Shown here: piece by piece, positions 32,791-40,467 of the stretch
Layout: each line of letters begins with the position of its first letter
How positions within the stretch are numbered: position 1 is the stretch's first letter
Source of the DNA: Ruminococcus sp.
GTDB lineage: Bacteria; Bacillota; Clostridia; Oscillospirales; Ruminococcaceae
Length of the DNA: 41,335 nt
Assembly (NCBI GenBank): GCA_017525915.1
Contig: JAFXSC010000019.1
Coordinates: 1-41,335 of the forward strand
Direction: 5' to 3'
Notes under the pieces: generated by a model
The model's database searches: none
What the model saw: only the letters and a program-made list of their open reading frames with translations
What the model was told of the DNA's origin: nothing
Made by a program: the position numbers and the translations under genes

Positions 32791-33669
32791 ATGCGTATAA
32801 AAGATATTTTCAAAAATAAGACTGTATTCTCGTTCGAGGTTTTCCCTCCCAAGAAAACGAGTTCCATCGAAACTATTTACACGACCCTTGACGAGCTCCA
32901 CGACCTCTGTCCGGACTTCATCAGCGTGACCTTCAGTGCCGGCGGAAGCAGCAACAATGCGCTTGCCTGCGAGATAGCTTCGCGCATCGGCGAGACCGGT
33001 GTAGTGCCAATGGTACACCTTCCCTGCATCAATTATTCGCGTGATGAGATAGCGGCTACACTCGGGGAGTTCAAGAGCCGCGGGATCGAGAATATCCTTG
33101 CTCTGCGAGGCGACAGAAATCCCGATATACAGCCAAAAGATGACTTCCACTATGCAAGTGACCTCATCAGTTTCATCAACGAGAACGGTGATTTTGACAT
33201 TGCCGGTGCGTGCTATCCGGAGTGCCACCCGGACTGTTCAACTCTCGAGGAGGACATTGCCAACCTTAAACGCAAGGTCGATGCCGGTGCTGACCACCTC
33301 ATAAGCCAGCTTTTCTTCGATAATTCGTCGTTCTACGAGTTCCTGTGGAAGGCTAAGGCGGCAGGCATAAATGTTCCGATCGAAGCAGGAATCATGCCGG
33401 TCGTGAACAAAAGGCAGATAGAGCGAATGGTCACCACCTGCGGCGCAAGTCTTCCCAAGAAATTCGTCAAGATAATGCAGCGCTTCGAGCACAGTCCCGA
33501 GGCTCTGCGCGATGCCGGAATAGCTTATGCGGTCAATCAGATAGTCGATCTTGTGGCGAGCGGCGTTGACGGAATACACCTTTACACGATGAATAATGCC
33601 TATGTTGCAAGGAAAATCAGCGAGGCGGTTTCGGGCTTGATCGGAGAAAAAAGCGGCATTTGTGAATAA
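32791..33669 (+). CDS. metF: 5,10-methylenetetrahydrofolate reductase
   Basis: 292 residues of the FAD-binding MetF barrel. The N-terminus has FSFEVFPPKKTSS (catalytic Glu), then PDFISVTFSAGGSS, VPMVHLPCINYSRDEI, NILALRGDRNP and GADHLISQLFFDN; the family signatures are all in the right order. It makes 5-methyl-THF for methionine synthesis. AAGGAG is 7 bases upstream of the ATG. Same direction as ung, with 13 bp between them. Confidence 0.97.
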   Translation: MRIKDIFKNKTVFSFEVFPPKKTSSIETIYTTLDELHDLCPDFISVTFSAGGSSNNALACEIASRIGETGVVPMVHLPCINYSRDEIAATLGEFKSRGIENILALRGDRNPDIQPKDDFHYASDLISFINENGDFDIAGACYPECHPDCSTLEEDIANLKRKVDAGADHLISQLFFDNSSFYEFLWKAKAAGINVPIEAGIMPVVNKRQIERMVTTCGASLPKKFVKIMQRFEHSPEALRDAGIAYAVNQIVDLVASGVDGIHLYTMNNAYVARKISEAVSGLIGEKSGICE

Positions 33670-33768
33670 GTTAAAATATACTGTGCAATTTACACACCGT
33701 TAATTTATACTTAGCGGAAATTTGGTAAAGTGACTATAAAATCTACATATTTCTATGAAAAATGAATA

Positions 33769-33798
33769 TTGACAGGGCCAATATAAAAATGGTATAAT
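33769..33798 (+). promoter_or_regulatory. Promoter of the solute-binding lipoprotein gene
   Basis: TTGACA, 18 bp, TATAAT, about 70 bp upstream of the ATG. Confidence 0.72.
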
Positions 33799-33866
33799 AT
33801 AAAAAACTGTGTAAAAAAATTCATAACCTATTAATCTGCCCTGTTAGTACAAAAGGAGTTAGGCAT

Positions 33867-35252
33867 ATGAAAAAAATAAAAGCATTTCTTTCTGCAATGC
33901 TTATGGTATCTGCAATGTTCGCTGTTACCGGCTGCGGCGGATCCGACTCGTCCTACGATAATCCCATGGACGAGGACAAAAAGAATAGCCTGACCAAAAC
34001 CGCCGAAGCCTCCGGACTTCTCGGCGGTGAGCTTGAAAACAAGAATATCAAGTGGCTCTCTAACTGGGATATAAACCCCGACGCTACTGGAAAGAAAACA
34101 CCTGCCGATCTCGTTCTCTTTCAGGAGATATACGGCGGTAATATCGAGTATTACAGCTGCGACGACAACAACCGTTACAGCAAGCTCGCGGAGTATGTGA
34201 GCTCCGGCAAGGGCATAGACTTCTTCTACGCCGGCGATTTCGATGTTTTTCCGAAGTTTACGCTAAAGGGTTCTGATTATTTTGCACCTATCGACGACTA
34301 CATCGACTTTGACTCCGAGCTGTGGAAGGACGCTGCTCCCGCCAACGACCAGCTTGTCTGGGGCGGCAAGCATTACCTTGCCGTTATCCAAGCCACAGGT
34401 GACAATGTTGCGTGTATATACAACAGGAAAACGGTTCAGGAGGCAGGTCTCTCTGACCCTGCCGATCTCTACGCCAACGGCGAATGGACCTGGGACGCTT
34501 TCGAGGAAATGCTCGAAAAATTCGTCGATACAGGCAATGACCGCTACGGTATCGACAGCTGGTTCTTTGAGTTCGGTCTCATGAATACGATCGGCGTTCC
34601 GCCGGTCGGCATCGAGGACGGCAAGCTCAGAAGCTATATAGATACGCCTCAGATGGAACGCGTCCAGAACTGGATCTATGACCTCTATCAGAAGGGCTAT
34701 ATCGCTATCGGCGTCGGTGACTACGGCTGGGAATCAAGGCCGCAGTATATCGGCGAGGGTAAGCTCCTGTTCTATCCTGCCGGTCTGTATGAACTATATA
34801 TGACCAGGGACAAATGGACCCAGAAGTTCGGCGAGGACGCTGCCTTTGTGCCTATGCCGAAGGATCCGAAGGCTGATGCTCACTATATCCCTGTCGGAAT
34901 GGAGGCTTATGCTTTCGTAAAGGGTGGTCAGAATCCCGAGGGCGTTGCAAAATACCTCGATTGCAAGCGCTTCTGCATGATAAACAGCGAGGCTAAGAGC
35001 ATTGCAGACTCAATATTTGTAGATGACTATGGCTGGTCTCAGGAAATGGTGGATATGCGCGAGGAGATGAACCGCCTCGGCAACGAGCACCCGACCTTCG
35101 ACCTTTCCAAGGGCGTTTCCGCAGACTGCGGCGAGCTCCTCAACAATGCGCTCAGAAATACTGCAAGAGGCAAGCCCTGGAATGAGACCTTCGCTGAGAT
35201 AGAGGGACCTGTCAAGAATTATATCGACGAGGTCAATGACAGCGTTTCGTGA
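33867..35252 (+). CDS. ABC-type extracellular solute-binding lipoprotein, family 1 (orphan)
   Basis: 461 residues. Lipoprotein signal with AVTGC (Cys23). The mature part follows the family 1 (sugar-type) binding-protein pattern: an N-terminal lobe with SSGKGIDFFYAGDFDVFPKF, AGLSDPADLYANGEWTWDAF in the hinge region, and an EGKLLFYPAGLYEL segment followed by PMPKDPKADAHYIPVGMEAY. Such proteins deliver oligosaccharides to an ABC permease. No permease or ATPase gene adjoins it, so it must share a transporter encoded elsewhere or act as a sensor. AAAAGGAG precedes the ATG, and the promoter is its own. Confidence 0.88.
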   Translation: MKKIKAFLSAMLMVSAMFAVTGCGGSDSSYDNPMDEDKKNSLTKTAEASGLLGGELENKNIKWLSNWDINPDATGKKTPADLVLFQEIYGGNIEYYSCDDNNRYSKLAEYVSSGKGIDFFYAGDFDVFPKFTLKGSDYFAPIDDYIDFDSELWKDAAPANDQLVWGGKHYLAVIQATGDNVACIYNRKTVQEAGLSDPADLYANGEWTWDAFEEMLEKFVDTGNDRYGIDSWFFEFGLMNTIGVPPVGIEDGKLRSYIDTPQMERVQNWIYDLYQKGYIAIGVGDYGWESRPQYIGEGKLLFYPAGLYELYMTRDKWTQKFGEDAAFVPMPKDPKADAHYIPVGMEAYAFVKGGQNPEGVAKYLDCKRFCMINSEAKSIADSIFVDDYGWSQEMVDMREEMNRLGNEHPTFDLSKGVSADCGELLNNALRNTARGKPWNETFAEIEGPVKNYIDEVNDSVS

Positions 35253-35409
35253 CTTTAAATCTAATGCCCTGAGCTCTCGGGGCGACCTTCATATCGTGCA
35301 TTAATTTTGCCCGGAATGTGGTATAATAACTATATAATGTCCCGCGGCAACTCCGCAGGACGACAATTCAGTACACATCTTGCACTTTCTTATAAAGGAG
35401 GTAATATAT

Positions 35410-36384
35410 ATGGAGACTGTTCTGGTAACAGGTGGTTGTGGGCTTATCGGTCAGCATATATGCTCCGGACTTCTTAAAAAAGGTTATTCAGTTATTGCGG
35501 TCGATAAAGAACCCGGTATATATAATGAGGGGAAGCTGAATTATTCATTCATACAGGCTGCCCCGGACGACAAAAACGCTTATGCAGAGATTTTTGAAAA
35601 TAATAAGATAGATATGATGATACACGGCGCGTGTACGGTCGATAACGACTTCGGACCCATTGTCACTGACGCGGAGGTCAATGTCTCCAAGCGCTGTGAC
35701 AAGTTCATATACCGCTATGCTATGATGTGCGACAGCCTTAAAAAGTTCGTCCTCCTCAGCACAGACCAGGTGTATGAATTCCCTAAGACCCGTGAGCCTA
35801 TCCGTGAGGACGGCGAACTGAAGCCCCGTACAAACTACGCAGACCTCAAATTTGCTTCGGAAAAAGCACTCATCTCCGAGATGTCCCACCATAAGGACGA
35901 GGAGGGCGAGTACAGGGTAATGTGCTGCATTATCCGCTTCTCACCGGTCTATACCAAGACCTTCACCGAAAACCTCATCGCTAAGATAACAGACCCCAAG
36001 GACGGCGTGAAATTCGTCTCCGGCAAGGGACAGTACGGCTTCCAGCTCTGCTGCGTCCACAACCTCGTGGACTTTATCCTCTGCTTTGTCAAGAACGCTG
36101 ACAATATGACCTACGCAGGCGTATATAACGTGAGCGACAAGCTCCTCACTACCGCCGCGGATATCATTACCTTCATGCGCGAGAACTATACACTCGGCGC
36201 TGTTATCCAGCGTTCCCCCGGCGGCGCAATGTCTAAGCTCCGCGGCCTGTTCTCAAGCAATAAGGACGAGAGAACCAATTACCGCTTCCTTGATGTCACC
36301 AAGCTCGAGAATAATAACCTCCTTGATAATACCAAGGCTGCTAAACTCACCAACCCGCGCTGGGATATCCACAATACTAAATAA
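35410..36384 (+). CDS. NAD-dependent epimerase/dehydratase (extended SDR)
   Basis: 324 residues. N-terminal Rossmann motif TGGCGLIG (7-14), an acidic end of strand 2 (VDKE), LLSTDQVYEF carrying the catalytic Ser/Thr, and NYADLKFASEK with the YxxxK pair. This is the extended SDR family that modifies nucleotide sugars, but the substrate cannot be read from sequence. AAGGAGG is 9 bases before the ATG at 35410, so the 10-codon upstream extension is not used. TATAAT boxes at 35322 and 35333 suggest a promoter, but no good -35 is present. It is the last host-like gene before the AT-rich region. Confidence 0.82.
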   Translation: METVLVTGGCGLIGQHICSGLLKKGYSVIAVDKEPGIYNEGKLNYSFIQAAPDDKNAYAEIFENNKIDMMIHGACTVDNDFGPIVTDAEVNVSKRCDKFIYRYAMMCDSLKKFVLLSTDQVYEFPKTREPIREDGELKPRTNYADLKFASEKALISEMSHHKDEEGEYRVMCCIIRFSPVYTKTFTENLIAKITDPKDGVKFVSGKGQYGFQLCCVHNLVDFILCFVKNADNMTYAGVYNVSDKLLTTAADIITFMRENYTLGAVIQRSPGGAMSKLRGLFSSNKDERTNYRFLDVTKLENNNLLDNTKAAKLTNPRWDIHNTK

Positions 36385-36427
36385 TTACGGCACTCTGTAT
36401 GCCGCGTCAAGTTATAAGTAATACGTT

Positions 36428-36455
36428 AGCTATCGGGGGAAAACCTTTCTGATGT
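36428..36455. repeat. Fragment related to the 12102-12474 palindromic element
   Basis: TTAGCTATCGGGGGAAAACC, continuing CTTTCTGA, matches the minus strand of about 12409-12434 apart from small gaps. Only one half of the hairpin is present; the pairing partner has been lost. Confidence 0.5.
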
Positions 36456-36500
36456 AAGATATTCTTAACGCAGAAAACTAAAAATCGAATAGGATGGTAA

Positions 36501-36530
36501 AATCCCGATGCTGTGCATCGGGATTCTTGC
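36501..36530 (+). terminator. Probable terminator after the epimerase gene
   Basis: Perfect 10-bp stem AATCCCGATG/CATCGGGATT with a 5-base loop, followed by CTTGCTTTATT. The T tract is imperfect. Confidence 0.6.
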
Positions 36531-36546
36531 TTTATTGTAATTTGAG

Positions 36547-36577
36547 ATCGCCCGTTCGAACCGGGTCACTAGCTCCA
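36547..36577 (+). other. tRNA 3'-end fragment, candidate attachment site
   Basis: GCCCG, the canonical T loop TTCGAAC, and CGGGT form a T arm (36550-36566), followed by a 7-base acceptor strand CACTAGC, discriminator T and CCA (36567-36577). No D arm, anticodon arm or matching 5' strand (expected GCTAGTG) lies upstream, so this is not a tRNA gene. Tyrosine integrases typically leave exactly such duplicated tRNA ends. The isotype is not certain; Thr or Gly would fit the discriminator. Confidence 0.75.
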
Positions 36578-36618
36578 AAGAACCGCTTAGGATTGTTCCT
36601 AAGCGGTTCTTTGTTTTG
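36577..36618 (+). terminator. Terminator directly after the tRNA fragment
   Basis: Perfect 15-bp stem (36577-36591 with 36598-36612), then GTTTTG. It is placed as the terminator of a tRNA gene would be. Confidence 0.8.
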
Positions 36619-36682
36619 ATAATAACATTATTAATAAACGATGCATTCTCCTCATAATAGCAATAATAATTTAGAGATACTG

Positions 36683-36711
36683 TTGAAATATGTCTGTGAT
36701 AATGATATAAT
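36683..36711 (+). promoter_or_regulatory. Promoter of the 1201-residue island gene
   Basis: TTGAAA, 17 bp, TATAAT, about 70 bp upstream of the ATG. Confidence 0.75.
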
Positions 36712-36780
36712 ATTCGTAATAATTAAGAGCTGATGATTAATTCTATTTAATCTAATACAATCTATTTATAGGAGGTCAAT

Positions 36781-39700
36781 ATGAATAAAGATTCAACATA
36801 TGTATTATTTCCAGGATTGGAAGAAAAAGAGAAATATTTGATAGATGTAATTAAAAACTATGATATTGACTCCATAATAAAGGCGGCTTTTACTATCAAT
36901 AGTTGGAGGAACAATAGAGGTGCTCAAGAAAGCTGTCTCTCTTTAAATGCAGCTATTCTTCACTGTGATGGTTATGGAAAAAAGAAGATTGATACACATT
37001 TAGATTTCGTAGCATTTTTCAACAAGATATATGAAGCGTTAAAAATAGAGTATTACGATGATCCGGTATTGAAGGATTTTGGTGAAATAAAGCTATTTTT
37101 TAATAATAAATTCTATCCTATTATTACAGGAACCGGTCATTCCTTTCCTGTTTTTTCGGCATTGCAATGCTTAGAGCCTGTCACAAGATTAAACAATACT
37201 TTTAAAGATACATTATCCGTTTTGTCATATGTTGAAAAAATGATAGATATGTTATTTAACAATAATGGAAGTACTAAGGATGCTGAAGATTTATCTCCTG
37301 TATTTGAATGTCCATCAGAAGATTATTATAAAGATGTATGTAATTTTATTGATAAAAAGTTCTTTTTATCACTGCCTAAAAGAATAATAACATTGTTTTC
37401 AAATGAAAATTCAATTGAAACTGCACATTTTTATAATTATAATAACACAATATTACCTTTATTTAATCCTTCAATCTTGATAGATTATTATACTGTAGAA
37501 ATAAAAAAGCTTTCGGCTGAAAATAAGGCTTCCATAGTTATAAATCAGTTTAAATCAAAAATCAAAAGATATCATCTTAACAAAGACATACCAAATTGTA
37601 TTTTGTTTGAGAATTTTAAGCTTGCTTTCGACAAAAAAGTTGTAAATACTGCTGAAGCTTGTACTTTGGTTTATTATGACAGAGATGATCTAATGCTCTT
37701 TATTGACGTATCTCAAATTGACAATAGTAAGTATGATCTAATTAATGATATTATGTCTGCACATAGTGAGAGTAAACTAAGTATCATCAATTTTGAAGAA
37801 ACGAGTGGCAATTATTGCAGAGCATATGGTTTTGATGCCTCTGTTAGATTAACTATTATTCCTTATTGCAATTATATTGGAGAAAAAGATAATTTCCCTG
37901 TATTACCTACTAATATTGATGCTAAAGTTATGGAACTTACATTTACGGCAATTGATTTGATTTTTGTATTGATGTTTTCCCCAAAAATTGAAGATATAGC
38001 CGATTATATTAGACTAAGAAATGATTACGAGCATAATATCATTTCTTTTGGTGGAAAATCAGATGATTATTCTATTTTTTTATCAACAGGAGATGTGTCA
38101 AAAGGTGCGATTGAATACTATAGTCTCGCCATTGAATGTGATTCCGCAGCACAATATATATATGAACAATATTTGGTTTATAGTGAATTCTTTCCGTTCA
38201 ATTATAGAAATGTATTTTTGGAACCAGAATGCTGGGCATTTGAGAAAGAAGAGGAAGCGGTAAGTTTTGCATCAAAAACAGATTTTTCTCATATGGGAAC
38301 ATTAATAAAAACAGGAAAAAATGTTTTGATTGTTAATCAGTATAATATGAAGAAAATAATGCTGGAAATGACTAACCAGCAATTTAAAATACAATTTGAT
38401 CTTTATCGTTCTATTGTTGAATACTATTTTATGGAATATAATTCATTGTTTAGCTCCACTGGTTTTATGAAAAATAAAATTCTGCTTTTAAACTGCTCGT
38501 CGTTAATTGACAAGGTAGAAAATAATAAATATATTAATATTATAGCATTTTACGAACAAAACGGAGTTTTTATAATGGATTATGACCTTAACTGTGCAAA
38601 ATTAATGATTGATCTTAAAAAATGTAAAGATAGGTCAATTGAGCACTCCATTATACTTGAATTACTGTTCCCATTAGCAGCATACTATCCAACGGAATAT
38701 AATCTTATTCAAAAGAAGATCGTTCAAGATAAGTCGAATAATAAAAACTTCAATGCTGATGCAGTGCAATTAAAGCATTACTATAATCCAAATAGTTTTG
38801 GTGTATCCTACTCAGCAAAATCTAATCAGGCAGTAAGAAAAGTAATCGCTAAGATATGTCATAAAGCCAGCATTGTTCCAGGTGAGTATCAGAACAAAGA
38901 AGCAACGTCTGTCATTAGATCGATTCAAAAGGAAATATTTGGCTACTTAGAGAAATTGCTTATTACGTATAACAAGCATAAGACACACATTATTCTATTA
39001 TCATTTTTGTCACATTCACAGTTTAGGCTTTACACAAATGACTATTGTTACCATTTGAATGATAACATAAATCAGGATGTCAAAGAAAAAAATCATAACA
39101 AAATACAGAAGGAGTACGAAAAAATAAGAGAAGAAATATATCATTTAAGGTATCTGATTGAAACTAATCTCAGCATTGAAAGCAGAACAGAAAATGTTAT
39201 TACAGATAGAGAGCTTTCAATGGCCTATTCGTTATCTGAGTGGTTAGTTGCATTTCAGAATAATTCTGACCTTTGTTTTCATACTGACTCGCAAGCTACA
39301 GTTACTGTTTTAGATGACTTCAGAATTGATGTACATCTGAGTGATCACTACCAAAATACATATAAAGATGTTAGAAAAAGATATATGGAGAATAGTGTTT
39401 TATCGTTCGGAGATGAAAATGATAACCGGTCTTATATGTCAGGAGTGATTTCTGGTTTCTATGATGATACAGGTGTCAAATTTGAAGTGCTTGAAGTTGT
39501 AATGCGTTATTTGTATGAAGCAGCTTTTCCAGAAGGCAACCAAAACTTTGAAGAGTTAAAAGCAAATGTTTTCTCAATTGAAAAATCAGAAGCTATACTT
39601 GATTGTAAAGATTATATCGTAGATAGCATTATGATTGAAGATATAAAAAAGGCATTTGATTTTTTAATACTTGATTGTAGCAAAATAAAAATGCTTAAAG

Positions 39701-40386
39701 GGAAAATTAATGATATACTTCCTATTTGGGACAGAGAAAATCGGGATAATCGTTTTGAAGTCAAGCCAATAATTCAATTAGAAAACAAGCTGATTTATTC
39801 GCCGATATGCATATATGAACTACATAGACGCTGGATAAGCGGCATTCACCAATTCTACATTCCATATGAATATGGGCTTACCAACACTTGTAAAGCTCTT
39901 GCAGAATGGAAGGGATATTATGAAAAAATTTTTTCTAATCAGATTAAAAACTATTTTATCGAAAAAAAATTTGATTTTGCAGATGCAGATATCGATATCA
40001 GAAGAAAAGATCGCAAAGGAAATCATCCTGAAATACATGAATTAGGTGATTATGACGTTATAGGCTTGGACTCGAAAAACAAAAGAATATTCATTATTGA
40101 ATGTAAATTTTTACAACCAGTAGGTTCAGTTTTTGAACATAGTAAAGAACAAGAACGTTTTTTCCAAAAAGAGAAATTTGATGAGAAGTTTCAAAAGCGA
40201 ATAGATTATTTATCGTCTGTTTACCGCTCGTTTTTCAACAATCTTGGCTACAGTATCAATGAAAACGATGAATATGATATTCTTTCATATATGGTAGTTA
40301 ATAAAGTATTTGCTTCATATTACAAAGAAATCAAATTTCCGATTATTACATTTGATGAATTAAAGAAAATCATTGAAGGAGATTAA
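36781..40386 (+). CDS. Large unknown protein with C-terminal PD-(D/E)XK nuclease signature
   Basis: 1201 residues of no family I recognise. The C-terminal 130 residues have GDYDVIGLDSKNKRIF followed by IIECKF: Asp1092, 15 residues, then Glu1107-x-Lys1109, with hydrophobic strands on both sides, the pattern of the PD-(D/E)XK nuclease core. The remaining 1050 residues are mixed alpha/beta, with a probable coiled coil at about 768-800 (KEKNHNKIQKEYEKIREEIY) and no visible Walker motif, helicase motif, signal peptide or clear membrane helix. AGGAGG lies 5 bases before the ATG. Strongly AT-rich, unlike the host genes. The second island gene begins 81 bp downstream from its own promoter. A cytoplasmic nuclease in a defence system is the likeliest role, but it is inference. 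Confidence 0.85.
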   Translation: MNKDSTYVLFPGLEEKEKYLIDVIKNYDIDSIIKAAFTINSWRNNRGAQESCLSLNAAILHCDGYGKKKIDTHLDFVAFFNKIYEALKIEYYDDPVLKDFGEIKLFFNNKFYPIITGTGHSFPVFSALQCLEPVTRLNNTFKDTLSVLSYVEKMIDMLFNNNGSTKDAEDLSPVFECPSEDYYKDVCNFIDKKFFLSLPKRIITLFSNENSIETAHFYNYNNTILPLFNPSILIDYYTVEIKKLSAENKASIVINQFKSKIKRYHLNKDIPNCILFENFKLAFDKKVVNTAEACTLVYYDRDDLMLFIDVSQIDNSKYDLINDIMSAHSESKLSIINFEETSGNYCRAYGFDASVRLTIIPYCNYIGEKDNFPVLPTNIDAKVMELTFTAIDLIFVLMFSPKIEDIADYIRLRNDYEHNIISFGGKSDDYSIFLSTGDVSKGAIEYYSLAIECDSAAQYIYEQYLVYSEFFPFNYRNVFLEPECWAFEKEEEAVSFASKTDFSHMGTLIKTGKNVLIVNQYNMKKIMLEMTNQQFKIQFDLYRSIVEYYFMEYNSLFSSTGFMKNKILLLNCSSLIDKVENNKYINIIAFYEQNGVFIMDYDLNCAKLMIDLKKCKDRSIEHSIILELLFPLAAYYPTEYNLIQKKIVQDKSNNKNFNADAVQLKHYYNPNSFGVSYSAKSNQAVRKVIAKICHKASIVPGEYQNKEATSVIRSIQKEIFGYLEKLLITYNKHKTHIILLSFLSHSQFRLYTNDYCYHLNDNINQDVKEKNHNKIQKEYEKIREEIYHLRYLIETNLSIESRTENVITDRELSMAYSLSEWLVAFQNNSDLCFHTDSQATVTVLDDFRIDVHLSDHYQNTYKDVRKRYMENSVLSFGDENDNRSYMSGVISGFYDDTGVKFEVLEVVMRYLYEAAFPEGNQNFEELKANVFSIEKSEAILDCKDYIVDSIMIEDIKKAFDFLILDCSKIKMLKGKINDILPIWDRENRDNRFEVKPIIQLENKLIYSPICIYELHRRWISGIHQFYIPYEYGLTNTCKALAEWKGYYEKIFSNQIKNYFIEKKFDFADADIDIRRKDRKGNHPEIHELGDYDVIGLDSKNKRIFIIECKFLQPVGSVFEHSKEQERFFQKEKFDEKFQKRIDYLSSVYRSFFNNLGYSINENDEYDILSYMVVNKVFASYYKEIKFPIITFDELKKIIEGD

Positions 40387-40410
40387 TTTTAAGTACTTTA
40401 TAAGTATATA

Positions 40411-40439
40411 TTGAGAAATTGTAAGAAATATGCTACAAT
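40411..40439 (+). promoter_or_regulatory. Promoter of the zinc-ribbon island gene
   Basis: TTGAGA, 17 bp, TACAAT, in the 81-base gap, 28 bp before the ATG. Confidence 0.65.
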
Positions 40440-40467
40440 TATTATAAGTGATATGGAGGTGCGGTTC

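Noticed and set aside
36500-36577. Intact tRNA gene
   Set aside because: Only the T arm, 3' acceptor strand and CCA exist; there is no complementary 5' strand, D arm or anticodon arm upstream.
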